Shown piece by piece: positions 17,039-24,944 of a stretch of 40,125 nucleotides of DNA; within the stretch, counting starts at the first letter, position 1, and every line of letters begins with the position of its first letter. The DNA lies in the NCBI GenBank assembly GCA_017451265.1, contig JAFSPU010000011.1, positions 1 through 40,125 of the forward strand, written 5' to 3'. Source of the stretch: Clostridiales bacterium (GTDB lineage: Bacteria; Bacillota; Clostridia; Saccharofermentanales; Saccharofermentanaceae). The notes beneath the pieces were generated by a model. It made no database searches. It was not told the DNA's origin and saw only the letters and a list, made by a program, of their open reading frames with translations. The position numbers and the translations under genes were made by a program.

Positions 17039-18701
17039 AAGGGTTGGTGTTGTTCCCTTTCATCTTTTTCTTCATGCTGTACATCTTGCCATCAGCGAGC
17101 TTCAGCGCACCCTCCACATCGCCGGAAGACAGATCGAACTCCTCGATGCCGTACGCAATCTCGAGCTTGATCCTTGGCTTGTATTCCTCGTTATATTCAT
17201 CGATCATCTTCTGGAACTTAACCTTCGTCTGCTCGAACTCGAGTCTGTCCTTGAGCTCCTCGATCACCACGATGAACTCATCGCCGCCCGTTCTGTAGCA
17301 GTTGCCGATCTGGCCGAAGCTGTTATTTATGATCTCGGCGCCGGCCATGATGTGCCTGTCGCCTTCCTTATGACCGTAGGTGTCATTAACCAGTTTAAGG
17401 TTATTGATATCGAACTGTATGATGATGCCATTGCCCTTAGCACGAGGTCTGCTGAAGTCCTCCTGGTCAGTGAACGCCATCCTGTTTTTAAGACCTGTCA
17501 GAGCATCTGTATAAGCGAGCTTACTTAATGCCTCCGCTTCAGTCTCATACTTTCTGTAGGTCATGAGAGCGTAGATCTCGTTGATTCCGAGGATGAATAC
17601 GAACAGCATCAGACCTAATCTGAAGAAGTAGGCTGAATCTATTCCGGGCTCGCTAACAAAGTAGCGGATGAGATCGATGATACCTCCAACTACTACGGAG
17701 AAGAAAGCCACCGCCATAACGATCCTGGTACCGATGTGTTTCTTGCTGACCTTCATCATGGCCACAGCACTCATTACGGTGTAGACCACAGCCAGAAGAC
17801 ACTCAATGTGATTGACCGTCAGCATGTTATGGTAAGTCGATACGCCTGACGCCGTCAGTATGATCTCTGCTATAAGCGTCAGCCCTGTAAGAGCAATCAG
17901 CACATTGGCAAACCTGGCATATCTTCTGCCCGTAAGCAGGCACACGAACATAACGCCGAATGCCGGCAGGATGATAAGGCTTATATAACTTACGAAATGC
18001 ATCGTGATCGGTGTACCGAGTACCATACCCGCCACACCGGTACTGCAGGCAGTCCATACGCCCGCACACAGGGCAAAAAGGCCCATGGCAGATATCTCCA
18101 TTCCGGAGCCCGTGTTGCGCATCAGGGCAAGGCCGCCTAACACCAGCGAGATACCCATGAGTGCGATTACGACCGAGACACAGTACGGAAGCAGCGAAGT
18201 CTTAAAGATATCCGTAACGAACGAATTACCGGACTCCAGACAGATTTCCGTAAAGCTTCCCTTGGAACTGTCTATGGCTTCCGCACGAATCTCCACAGAG
18301 GAACTGCTTCCCACCGCACCGAGATTGATCTCATGAGGATATGAACCGTAAAACTTACCGAATACCGACAGACTCTTGGGTCTGAAACTGTAGACAACTT
18401 CACCGTCTACAAGAACATCAAAAAGAACATTCTTGGACAGGAAACAGAGGCTTCTTCCGTTTACCTGATCAGCCGACATCTGTGTGCTGAAAGCTGCATT
18501 ATCGTAAAAGCCGGATATTACAGACTCCTCATTCCCTTCGACTATGTACCAGCCGTGATCAAAGCTTATCCTGTCACTGTCAGTACCGCCTACCATAGTG
18601 CCTGAGACACCTATTATTATGGTAAAGAAAACCAGCATAACGGACAGTGAAATGACCGTTATGAAGATCGGGAATTCGTTTTGTCGGTATTTATCACCCA
18701 T
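17031..18701 (-). CDS. Membrane-bound diguanylate cyclase (external sensor, 7TM block, GGDEF)
   Basis: Predicted c-di-GMP synthase, 556 residues. An N-terminal membrane helix (about 10-35) leads to an external domain (about 40-165), then a block of about seven membrane helices (168-385) in the style of 7TMR-DISM receptors. The GGDEF domain occupies roughly 395-550. The active site reads RTGGDEFIVV and the substrate-binding FDINNLKLVND segment is intact, so it should be active. There is no RxxD inhibitory site at the usual place five residues before GGDEF (GQIG instead), so product inhibition is probably absent. It overlaps the zinc-ribbon gene and the downstream membrane-protein gene by 8 bases each. 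Confidence 0.9.
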   Translation of the reverse strand: MGDKYRQNEFPIFITVISLSVMLVFFTIIIGVSGTMVGGTDSDRISFDHGWYIVEGNEESVISGFYDNAAFSTQMSADQVNGRSLCFLSKNVLFDVLVDGEVVYSFRPKSLSVFGKFYGSYPHEINLGAVGSSSSVEIRAEAIDSSKGSFTEICLESGNSFVTDIFKTSLLPYCVSVVIALMGISLVLGGLALMRNTGSGMEISAMGLFALCAGVWTACSTGVAGMVLGTPITMHFVSYISLIILPAFGVMFVCLLTGRRYARFANVLIALTGLTLIAEIILTASGVSTYHNMLTVNHIECLLAVVYTVMSAVAMMKVSKKHIGTRIVMAVAFFSVVVGGIIDLIRYFVSEPGIDSAYFFRLGLMLFVFILGINEIYALMTYRKYETEAEALSKLAYTDALTGLKNRMAFTDQEDFSRPRAKGNGIIIQFDINNLKLVNDTYGHKEGDRHIMAGAEIINNSFGQIGNCYRTGGDEFIVVIEELKDRLEFEQTKVKFQKMIDEYNEEYKPRIKLEIAYGIEEFDLSSGDVEGALKLADGKMYSMKKKMKGNNTNPYA

Positions 18702-19113
18702 TAAAGAAGCTGGCCTCTTCCGGATCCTGTGCGTTAGCTACATCATCATCTATATGATCTGAATACGGATAAAAGACGATCTTCTCACCGCAGAACCTAC
18801 ATCTTCCAAGCATAGGACTGGTCTTTGACTCCTGGATGGCCTTACCGCAGCGGGGGCAGCTCACGATGTGGGCATTCTCATATGCAGGCTTGGTCTTCTT
18901 ATCAGGATCCAGGATCAGCTCATTGATCTTGGCATGCAGCTGATCAATCGTAACTCCGTTCTCCTGCAGCACTTCCCACAGAGCCTGTGAAATGATCTCA
19001 AGCTTTTTTACTCTTCCCTGAAGATCATTGATGTTCTCGGCACTGTGATCATGATGAGGATTCTGGTAGTCCTTCATCTCCGTTCCGAAACTCTTTAGTG
19101 TGTTAATTCCCAT
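18694..19113 (-). CDS. Small zinc-ribbon protein with coiled-coil-like N-terminus
   Basis: 139-residue soluble protein of unknown function. Residues 25-65 form a heptad-like helix (LQGRVKKLEIISQALWEVLQ). A zinc ribbon follows with knuckles CPRCGK and CRFCGEK. The C-terminus is acidic. AAGGAGG lies upstream of the ATG and a good promoter lies further upstream. It heads the operon with the membrane diguanylate cyclase, overlapping it by 8 bases; a regulatory partner role is a guess. Confidence 0.75.
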   Translation of the reverse strand: MGINTLKSFGTEMKDYQNPHHDHSAENINDLQGRVKKLEIISQALWEVLQENGVTIDQLHAKINELILDPDKKTKPAYENAHIVSCPRCGKAIQESKTSPMLGRCRFCGEKIVFYPYSDHIDDDVANAQDPEEASFFNG

Positions 19114-19152
19114 ATCTATCTCTCCTCCTTATCGAAGAAAACTCCACTATTG

Positions 19153-19181
19153 ATTTTATAATATCGGCATTTCTTCATCAA
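19153..19181 (-). promoter_or_regulatory. Sigma-70 type promoter for the zinc-ribbon/GGDEF operon
   Basis: On the minus strand TTGATG (19181-19176) and TAAAAT (19158-19153) are separated by 17 bases, about 40 bases upstream of the ATG at 19113. Confidence 0.65.
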
Positions 19182-19200
19182 GGATAATTGATATAGAAAA

Positions 19201-19222
19201 CCCCGCCGGAAAACCGACGGGG
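19201..19222 (-). terminator. Rho-independent terminator of the hdr-flx-frd operon
   Basis: CCCCGCCGG and CCGACGGGG pair around a four-base A loop. On the minus strand a run of four T follows. It lies 26 bases after the stop of the last gene of the operon. Confidence 0.85.
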
Positions 19223-19247
19223 CTTGAGTGTTTTCTTTAGGAACAGA

Positions 19248-20867
19248 TTACTGTGCTGTTCTCTCGTGTCTTGCGTACTTAGGAAGAAGCTTAGGTGATA
19301 CTTCGTGTGTATCAAGACCTGCGTCCTTAAGCTCCTTATCGTAAGCTGCAACGTGGTCGAGGTTCAGGTTACCAAGCTCTACGGAAGCATACTTGGCAGC
19401 TGCCTTCTTACCTGCGTTTCTACCGAATACGATAACATCGAGGAGGGAGTTACCCATGAGTCTGTTTGTACCGTGGATACCGCCTGCTGCCTCACCTGCT
19501 ACGAGGAGGTTAGGGATAGCCTCTGTGAAGCCGTCACCGTTGATCTCAACACCGCCGTTCTGATAGTGCAGTGTAGGATAGATGAGGATCGGAACCTTTC
19601 TCATATCGATACCGTAGTTCATATACATACGGAACATGGCAGGGATTCTCTTCTCGATCGTTCCCTCACCGCCTAAGATCTCGATCATAGGTGTATCGAG
19701 CCATACGCCCTGGAGGCCGCCCGGGATATCAACACCTCTTCCCTCTCTGCACTCACGGATAACGCCGGAAGCGTTAACGTCACGAGTCTCAAGAGGATGG
19801 ATATAAGCCTCACCGTTAGCATTAACGAGCTGTGCACCTACGGATCTTACCTTCTCTGTAACGAGAGCGCCGAGGATCTGTGAAGGATAAACAGCACCTG
19901 TAGGGTGATACTGGATGGAATCCTGATACAGAAGAGGAGCGCCTGCTCTGTAAGCGAGGATAAGACCGTCAGCAGTAGCGCCGTAGTGGTTGGATGTCGG
20001 GAAGCCGTTGTAGTGCATTCTGCCTGCACCGCCTGTAGCAACTACAACTGTCTTAGCACGTGCTACGGAGTAGTCGCCTGTCTCCATGTTGAGAAGGACA
20101 GCACCTGCTACCTGACCCTTGTCATCCTTAATGAGCTCTACAGCAGATGTGAACTCGATTACCGGGATACCGAGGTTGATAACCTCATCCCTAAGAGTTC
20201 TCATGATCTCAGCACCGGAGTAGTCCTTAGCTGCGTGCATTCTCTTTCTGGAAGTACCGCCGCCGTGTGTTGTAACCATTCTGCCGTCGTCTTCCTTATC
20301 GAACTCAACACCGAGTCTGTTAAGCCACTGAATAGCATCAGGAGCCTCGGATGTAAGTCTCTTAACGAGCTCAGGCTTAGCCTTGAAGTGACCGCCGCCG
20401 AAAGCATCGAGGTAGTGCTGTACAGGAGAGTCGTTCTCCTTGTCTGCAGCCTGGATACCGCCCTCAGCCATCATTGTGTTGGCATCGCCGATACGAAGCT
20501 TTGTAACGATCATTACGTTAGCGCCTGCATTGTGAGCCTCGATAGCGCAGGAAGAACCTGCTCCGCCGCCGCCGATAACGAGTACGTCTACATCGTAATC
20601 AATCTTGCTGATATCAACCTTGTCTGTCATGAGACGGCTTGTGGAGTGGAGCATTTCAGCGAGCTCTACAGGAGCCTTCTGACCCTTGTTGGGGCCGACC
20701 TTAATCTCAGCGAATGAATCAGGGTTATAGTCAGGATGGAACTGCTCGAGGAGCGCATCCTTCTCATCAGCGGTAAGTCTTCTGGGCTCCGTCTTCATAC
20801 GGGCTTCACGTGTTGCTTCCACCTTCTTGATGGATTCCATCATATTTTCGGGATATGGTGCGTACAT
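19248..20867 (-). CDS. frdA: Fumarate reductase/succinate dehydrogenase-type flavoprotein subunit (soluble)
   Basis: Flavoprotein predicted to reduce fumarate or a similar enoate, 539 residues. An extension of about 92 residues precedes the FAD motif VIGGGGAG (97-104). Conserved active-site strings are present: HPTGAVYP, TEKVRSVGAQLV with the arginine expected as proton donor, LHYQNGG, and HGTNRLMGNSLLD. The histidine that carries covalent FAD in membrane-bound FrdA/SdhA is replaced by Asn (N130 in GDANTMMAEGG), so FAD is probably non-covalent, as in soluble relatives. No membrane anchor subunit is encoded nearby. It follows the iron-sulfur subunit by 14 bases and ends the operon. L-aspartate oxidase or thiol:fumarate reductase-type activity are alternatives. 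Confidence 0.85.
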   Translation of the reverse strand: MYAPYPENMMESIKKVEATREARMKTEPRRLTADEKDALLEQFHPDYNPDSFAEIKVGPNKGQKAPVELAEMLHSTSRLMTDKVDISKIDYDVDVLVIGGGGAGSSCAIEAHNAGANVMIVTKLRIGDANTMMAEGGIQAADKENDSPVQHYLDAFGGGHFKAKPELVKRLTSEAPDAIQWLNRLGVEFDKEDDGRMVTTHGGGTSRKRMHAAKDYSGAEIMRTLRDEVINLGIPVIEFTSAVELIKDDKGQVAGAVLLNMETGDYSVARAKTVVVATGGAGRMHYNGFPTSNHYGATADGLILAYRAGAPLLYQDSIQYHPTGAVYPSQILGALVTEKVRSVGAQLVNANGEAYIHPLETRDVNASGVIRECREGRGVDIPGGLQGVWLDTPMIEILGGEGTIEKRIPAMFRMYMNYGIDMRKVPILIYPTLHYQNGGVEINGDGFTEAIPNLLVAGEAAGGIHGTNRLMGNSLLDVIVFGRNAGKKAAAKYASVELGNLNLDHVAAYDKELKDAGLDTHEVSPKLLPKYARHERTAQ

Positions 20868-20881
20868 TATCTTAAGCCTCC

Positions 20882-21556
20882 TTACTTCTCGATCTCTCTT
20901 GTGTTGTAGAGTTCCTTGATCTCATCGATAGGCTTTGTCATCATATCCTTCATTGCCTCATCGAACTTGCCTTCATTGATCTCTGCGACTCTGTTGTTAA
21001 GGTGCTCTGCCTCAGGTGTCAGATACTTACCGTTAAGTCTTCTGGCAAGCATACCTACCATAGGATGTGAGATACCTGCAGGGCATCTTACTGAGCAGCA
21101 TCCGCAGCTTACGCAGTCGAAAGACTCCTCTGCACAAGCCTTGAAGTCACCTCTCTGAGCATAAGCGATGTACTGCATAACGTTGAGGCTCTGTGTGCAG
21201 GCCTTAGTACAAGCGTTACATCCGATACATGCATAGATCTCAGGATAGAGAGACATCATAACTTCCTGGTTAGCCTTGAGGTCCTCGATGTTGTAAGTTC
21301 TCTTATCTGTAGGGAAGTAAGGGATACGTGCGATATACATACCTTCCTGAACCTGTGTCTGGCAAGCAAGACATGTATGAAGCTCATTCTTACCCTTAAT
21401 TCTGTAGATAGTTGTGCATGCGCCGCAGAAACCGTGGCGGCAGCCAACGCCTCTTACGAGTGTATAGCCGGCATACTCAAGAGCCGTCATGATCGTGAGA
21501 TCTGCAGGCACCTGGTATTTCTTACCGTAAAAATAAACATTTACCATCTGTTCCAT
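20882..21556 (-). CDS. frdB: Fumarate reductase-type iron-sulfur subunit
   Basis: Electron-transfer subunit, 224 residues. The N-terminal ferredoxin-like domain carries C39-x4-C44-x2-C47 and C62 for a [2Fe-2S] cluster (CRHGFCGAC ... CLAC). The C-terminal helical domain has C110-x2-C113-x2-C116-x3-C120 and C148-x2-C151-x2-C154-x3-C158. This suggests two further clusters, both with [4Fe-4S] spacing, unlike the mixed 3Fe/4Fe set of classical FrdB. It lacks the CCG (HdrB-like) domain found at the C-terminus of archaeal TfrB, but a separate HdrB is encoded in this operon. It is expected to link the flavoprotein to the Hdr/Flx proteins. Confidence 0.85.
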   Translation of the reverse strand: MEQMVNVYFYGKKYQVPADLTIMTALEYAGYTLVRGVGCRHGFCGACTTIYRIKGKNELHTCLACQTQVQEGMYIARIPYFPTDKRTYNIEDLKANQEVMMSLYPEIYACIGCNACTKACTQSLNVMQYIAYAQRGDFKACAEESFDCVSCGCCSVRCPAGISHPMVGMLARRLNGKYLTPEAEHLNNRVAEINEGKFDEAMKDMMTKPIDEIKELYNTREIEK

Positions 21557-21574
21557 AATCTTGTTCCTTTCACA

Positions 21575-22423
21575 TCAGTATTCATCGGGCATTTCTTCTA
21601 TCTGGTCAAAACGGAAAACCGGGCCGTCCTTGCAGACGTATTTGGATCCGATATTACATCTTCCGCATTTACCGACTCCGCACTTCATACGAAGCTCAAG
21701 AGTTGTATAAACCTGATCATCAGTAAAGCCCAACTCCTTCATTCCCTGAAGAACGAACTTGATCATGATCGGCGGTCCGCAGATAAGACCGATCTTATCT
21801 GTTGAGAAATCGATTTCCTTCAGGTAAGCAGGAACGAATCCTACGTGGCCGTCCCAGCCTTCCTGCTCTCTGTCGATAGTAAGGTATACGTTGACACCTT
21901 CGGTATTCATCCACTTCTCCTTGATCTCCTTAAGCTTAACGAGATCGTCAGCGGATCTTGATCCGTAGAGAATATCGATTGTTCCGTAATCCTGTCTGTT
22001 ATCGATACAGTAATTGATTACTGATCTTAAAGGTGCAAGTCCGATACCGCCGGCGATGAACAGAAGGTTCTTGCCCTTGAGTTCTGTATCAACCGGGAAG
22101 TTGTTTCCGTAAGGTCCTCTTACGGTGATCTCGTCACCTACAGACAGACCGTGGAGGTACTCTGTAAGCAGACCGCATCTTTTGATGGAGAACTCCATGT
22201 ACTCCTTATTCGTAGGTGAAGAAGTAATGGAGAACATTCCCTCTCCTACACCGGGTACACAGACCATAGCGCACTGGCCGGGCATGTGCTCGAACAGCTT
22301 TCCTCCTCCGGGCGCATTAACTCTGAAAGTCTTTACGTCAGGAGTCTCCTGAGTGATGTCGGTGATAATACCGACGTGCGGGACCAGGATGTCTTGATTC
22401 TTATTGTTACCACAATCACACAT
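21575..22423 (-). CDS. flxA: FlxA-like FAD/NAD(P)-binding oxidoreductase subunit
   Basis: NADH-oxidising entry module of a Flx-Hdr type complex, 282 residues. The ferredoxin-NADP-reductase fold is shown by the FAD-binding segment MFSITSSP and the nucleotide site GGIGLAPLRS. The CGPP segment (ICGPPIMIK) binds the nicotinamide side. The C-terminus has C-x4-C-x2-C-x8-C (CGVGKCGRC ... C), a [2Fe-2S] site as in PyrK, sulfite reductase AsrB and hydrogenase gamma subunits. It also has an unusual CDCG near the start. It lies 15 bases after the flxB-like gene. AsrB is a possible alternative name, but the hdrA and mvhD/flxD neighbours favour Flx. Confidence 0.85.
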   Translation of the reverse strand: MCDCGNNKNQDILVPHVGIITDITQETPDVKTFRVNAPGGGKLFEHMPGQCAMVCVPGVGEGMFSITSSPTNKEYMEFSIKRCGLLTEYLHGLSVGDEITVRGPYGNNFPVDTELKGKNLLFIAGGIGLAPLRSVINYCIDNRQDYGTIDILYGSRSADDLVKLKEIKEKWMNTEGVNVYLTIDREQEGWDGHVGFVPAYLKEIDFSTDKIGLICGPPIMIKFVLQGMKELGFTDDQVYTTLELRMKCGVGKCGRCNIGSKYVCKDGPVFRFDQIEEMPDEY

Positions 22424-22438
22424 GTACTGTTCCCCTCC

Positions 22439-23533
22439 TTACTTATTTTCTGCGAAGGCCTTGATAACCTTCACGATATTGAGCGACTGAGGACACTTCT
22501 CAACGCAGCGGCCGCAGCCTACGCACATGAACATACCGTCATTGTTTGTAGGATAGTAAACAAGCTTGTGCATGAATCTCTGACGGAAACGCTGGAGCTG
22601 TGTCTGTCTGTTCTGTCCGCCTGCCATGAGTGTGAAGTCGGAATACATGCAGGAATCCCAGCATCTGTATCTCTGGATGCCGTCCTTGGTGGTGTAATCC
22701 TTGATGTCATAGCACTGGCATGTGGGGCATACGAAAGTACATGTACCGCAGCCGAGGCAGCCCTTGTAGACCTTATCCCAGACTTCAGACTTGAACTTCT
22801 CGTCAGTCTTGCCTGCACCCCAACCCTCGAGTGAGAGGTCAGCGTTGGGAAGCTGCTTTGCGATACCCTCGATGTAAGCCTTCTCTTCCTCGACCTTAGC
22901 GTCAGCATCAGCCTCCTCGAAAAGGTTAGCTACCTTAGCTGTGAGAGCCTCACCCTTCTCGGTAAGAGCCTTCCAGTAAAGCTTGCCGTCGATCATCCAT
23001 GTGGCAACGTCTGCCTTAGCCTTGGAAGGATCAGCAGGATCAACGCCGAATACTGTACAGAAGCAGGACTCCTCGGGCTCGTGGCAGGCAAGTGCTACTA
23101 CGATGCCGTGCTCTCTTCTGGACTTGTAGTAAGAGTCAACCGGATCAGTAAGGAATACGTTGTCCATAACTTCGATGGCACGAACGTCGCAGGGACGCAT
23201 ACCGAAGATTACGAAGTCCTGATCAACGAGCTTACCGGGTGTTACGTTAAGCTTTGTTCTGATAGGTGTATTTGCTGCCTTCTCGGCATCATCACCTGCA
23301 GCAACATCGGCAGGAACGATCTCTCTGTTAACAGTATAAAGCTGCTCAACCTGAGGGAAGAATGCATCCTTACCGGATCTGATCGTCTTTAATGTGTCGA
23401 TGTCACCCTCTGCGCCTTCCTTCCAGAACCCGTAGTTGGTCTGTCCTGCAGTCTTGATGGGCATGAACAGATCATAGGATCCGGCGATGGCGGCATACAG
23501 AGAATTGAGGTTTTCTTTTGCAATAGAATACAT
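22439..23533 (-). CDS. flxB: FlxB-like iron-sulfur subunit (AsrA/hydrogenase-beta-like)
   Basis: Predicted electron-transfer subunit, 364 residues. The N-terminal two thirds is the domain shared with anaerobic sulfite reductase subunit A, including GMRPCDVRAIEVMD and the CHEPEESCFC segment. Two C-terminal [4Fe-4S] motifs follow: CLGCGTCTFVCP (with further cysteines in TCQC) and CVGCGRCVEKCP. Its ATG overlaps the stop of the flxC-like gene by one base. Together with FlxA and FlxC it should pass electrons from NADH to FlxD and HdrA. Confidence 0.82.
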   Translation of the reverse strand: MYSIAKENLNSLYAAIAGSYDLFMPIKTAGQTNYGFWKEGAEGDIDTLKTIRSGKDAFFPQVEQLYTVNREIVPADVAAGDDAEKAANTPIRTKLNVTPGKLVDQDFVIFGMRPCDVRAIEVMDNVFLTDPVDSYYKSRREHGIVVALACHEPEESCFCTVFGVDPADPSKAKADVATWMIDGKLYWKALTEKGEALTAKVANLFEEADADAKVEEEKAYIEGIAKQLPNADLSLEGWGAGKTDEKFKSEVWDKVYKGCLGCGTCTFVCPTCQCYDIKDYTTKDGIQRYRCWDSCMYSDFTLMAGGQNRQTQLQRFRQRFMHKLVYYPTNNDGMFMCVGCGRCVEKCPQSLNIVKVIKAFAENK

Positions 23534-24510
23534 TACTTGTCACCCCTTCCTACAGCATCCTTCGGTTCCAGATCGTCGAAGGTGAAATCGGTAAGAGGGC
23601 TCTGAGCCTCAGGATCTTTTCCTGCCTGGAACTCTCCGTAGAATGTATCAATATCCTTGATGAACTTTCTGTTGAACAGGTGGAGAGGAATACCCTCGGG
23701 ACATACTCTGCTGCACTCGCCGCAGTCTGTACATCTGCCTGCTACATGGAAAGCTCTGATGATATGGAACATCTTCTCCTCGAAGGAGTCGACGTTAGCC
23801 TTCTGCTGTGAATCGAACTTGGTGTTATCGAATACGCACTTTCTGCAGGAGCATGCGGGACATACGTTACGGCATGCATTGCAGCGGATGCACTTGGAAA
23901 GCTCAGACTTGAAGAAAGCGAATCTCTCTTCAGGAGTCATCTTCTCGATCTTGATAACTTCCTCGAATCTGTCAGCATCGCCTGTATCCTTGGACTCGCC
24001 GATGACCTCATCGAAGATCACGTGATCCTTGCCCTTGCATACATGGCAGCGGTCGAGCATGAGATCTGTGTAAGCCATCTTCTTCTCGCCGTAGATAGTA
24101 TCGAATGTAACGTCTCCGTCACCCTCGATATCAATGCCTGAGATGGACTTGATACCCTTGATACCGGCCTTACGAGCCTTCTCGATATCGAGCTTGCCGC
24201 GGCAGCCTACACCGATAATGTAAGTGTTCTCACGGTTAACTCTGTGCTCTCTGATAAGCTGGTTGAAGCTGTAAGTATCACAGGGCTTGAGGCATACTGC
24301 TGTCTTACCCTCGAGCTTACCTGCCTCGATCATCATCTTGGACAGGTTGGCGCCGCAGAATCCGTCATATACGAAGTTGTCAAAATCTTCGGGCTTCTCG
24401 AAGTAAGCGGGTTCCGGATTATAGGGCATGTCACCCTTCTTCCAGCCGATCGCTCTTACGACTGTGCCGTCAGCGATCAGTTCCTTTAATCTATTGATCA
24501 ATTCTTGCAT
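23533..24510 (-). CDS. flxC: FlxC-like iron-sulfur subunit
   Basis: Predicted electron-transfer subunit, 325 residues. The N-terminal domain contains VCLKPCDTYSFNQLI, a PCD motif also seen in the FlxB-like protein, so the two subunits are distantly related. Clusters follow at CIRCNACRNVCPACSC and CTDCGECSRVCPEG, each fitting [4Fe-4S], with extra cysteines (RKC) after the first. It overlaps the flxD gene by 13 bases and touches flxB. The assignment rests on domain content and gene order. Confidence 0.8.
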   Translation of the reverse strand: MQELINRLKELIADGTVVRAIGWKKGDMPYNPEPAYFEKPEDFDNFVYDGFCGANLSKMMIEAGKLEGKTAVCLKPCDTYSFNQLIREHRVNRENTYIIGVGCRGKLDIEKARKAGIKGIKSISGIDIEGDGDVTFDTIYGEKKMAYTDLMLDRCHVCKGKDHVIFDEVIGESKDTGDADRFEEVIKIEKMTPEERFAFFKSELSKCIRCNACRNVCPACSCRKCVFDNTKFDSQQKANVDSFEEKMFHIIRAFHVAGRCTDCGECSRVCPEGIPLHLFNRKFIKDIDTFYGEFQAGKDPEAQSPLTDFTFDDLEPKDAVGRGDK

Positions 24511-24944
24511 CGTAGATCCCCCAATCTGACATTCTCGCCCAAGGACTTGATCTTCTCGCAGAACTCATTCATTGTCTTGGAGAACTTCGCACCTTCAGCG
24601 GCGGAACACCACTCTACTCTTGTTCTACCGTTCTCTACGCCGATGTACTCGAGCATGGAGAAAAGAAGAGCCATTCTTCTTCTTGCATAGTAGTTACCTG
24701 TGGAATAGTGGCAGTCACCCGGATGGCATCCGCAGATGATAACGCCGTCAGCGCCTCTCTCGAATGCTCTTAAGATAAACATCGGGTTAACACGTCCCGA
24801 ACAGGGGACTCTGATGATCTTAACGTCGGCAGGATACGACAGTCTTGAAGATCCTGCGAGGTCAGCACCTGCATAGGAACACCAGTTGCAGCAAAAAGCT
24901 ACGATCAACGGACGGAATTCCTTGTTCTCTTCGTTCATCGGCAT
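24498..24944 (-). CDS. flxD: FlxD/MvhD-like [2Fe-2S] electron-transfer subunit
   Basis: 148-residue adaptor that connects an electron-input module to HdrA. The MvhD-family pattern is clear: FCCNWCSYAGAD near the start, RVPCSGRVNP, then CGCHPGDCHYSTGN. The start at 24944 is chosen because GGAGGT lies 9 bases upstream. The second Met (24938) forms an ATGA overlap with the hdrA stop and is the alternative. The frame continues upstream, but only inside hdrA. Its position directly after hdrA is the standard context for this family. Confidence 0.9.
   Translation of the reverse strand: MPMNEENKEFRPLIVAFCCNWCSYAGADLAGSSRLSYPADVKIIRVPCSGRVNPMFILRAFERGADGVIICGCHPGDCHYSTGNYYARRRMALLFSMLEYIGVENGRTRVEWCSAAEGAKFSKTMNEFCEKIKSLGENVRLGDLRCKN

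Noticed and set aside
19905-20717. Long plus-strand open frame (270 codons) opposite the fumarate-reductase flavoprotein, and similar ones opposite hdrA and other genes
   Set aside because: Shadow frames produced by strong codon bias on the other strand. The translations are rich in Cys, Ser and Leu without domains, and have no promoter or ribosome site.
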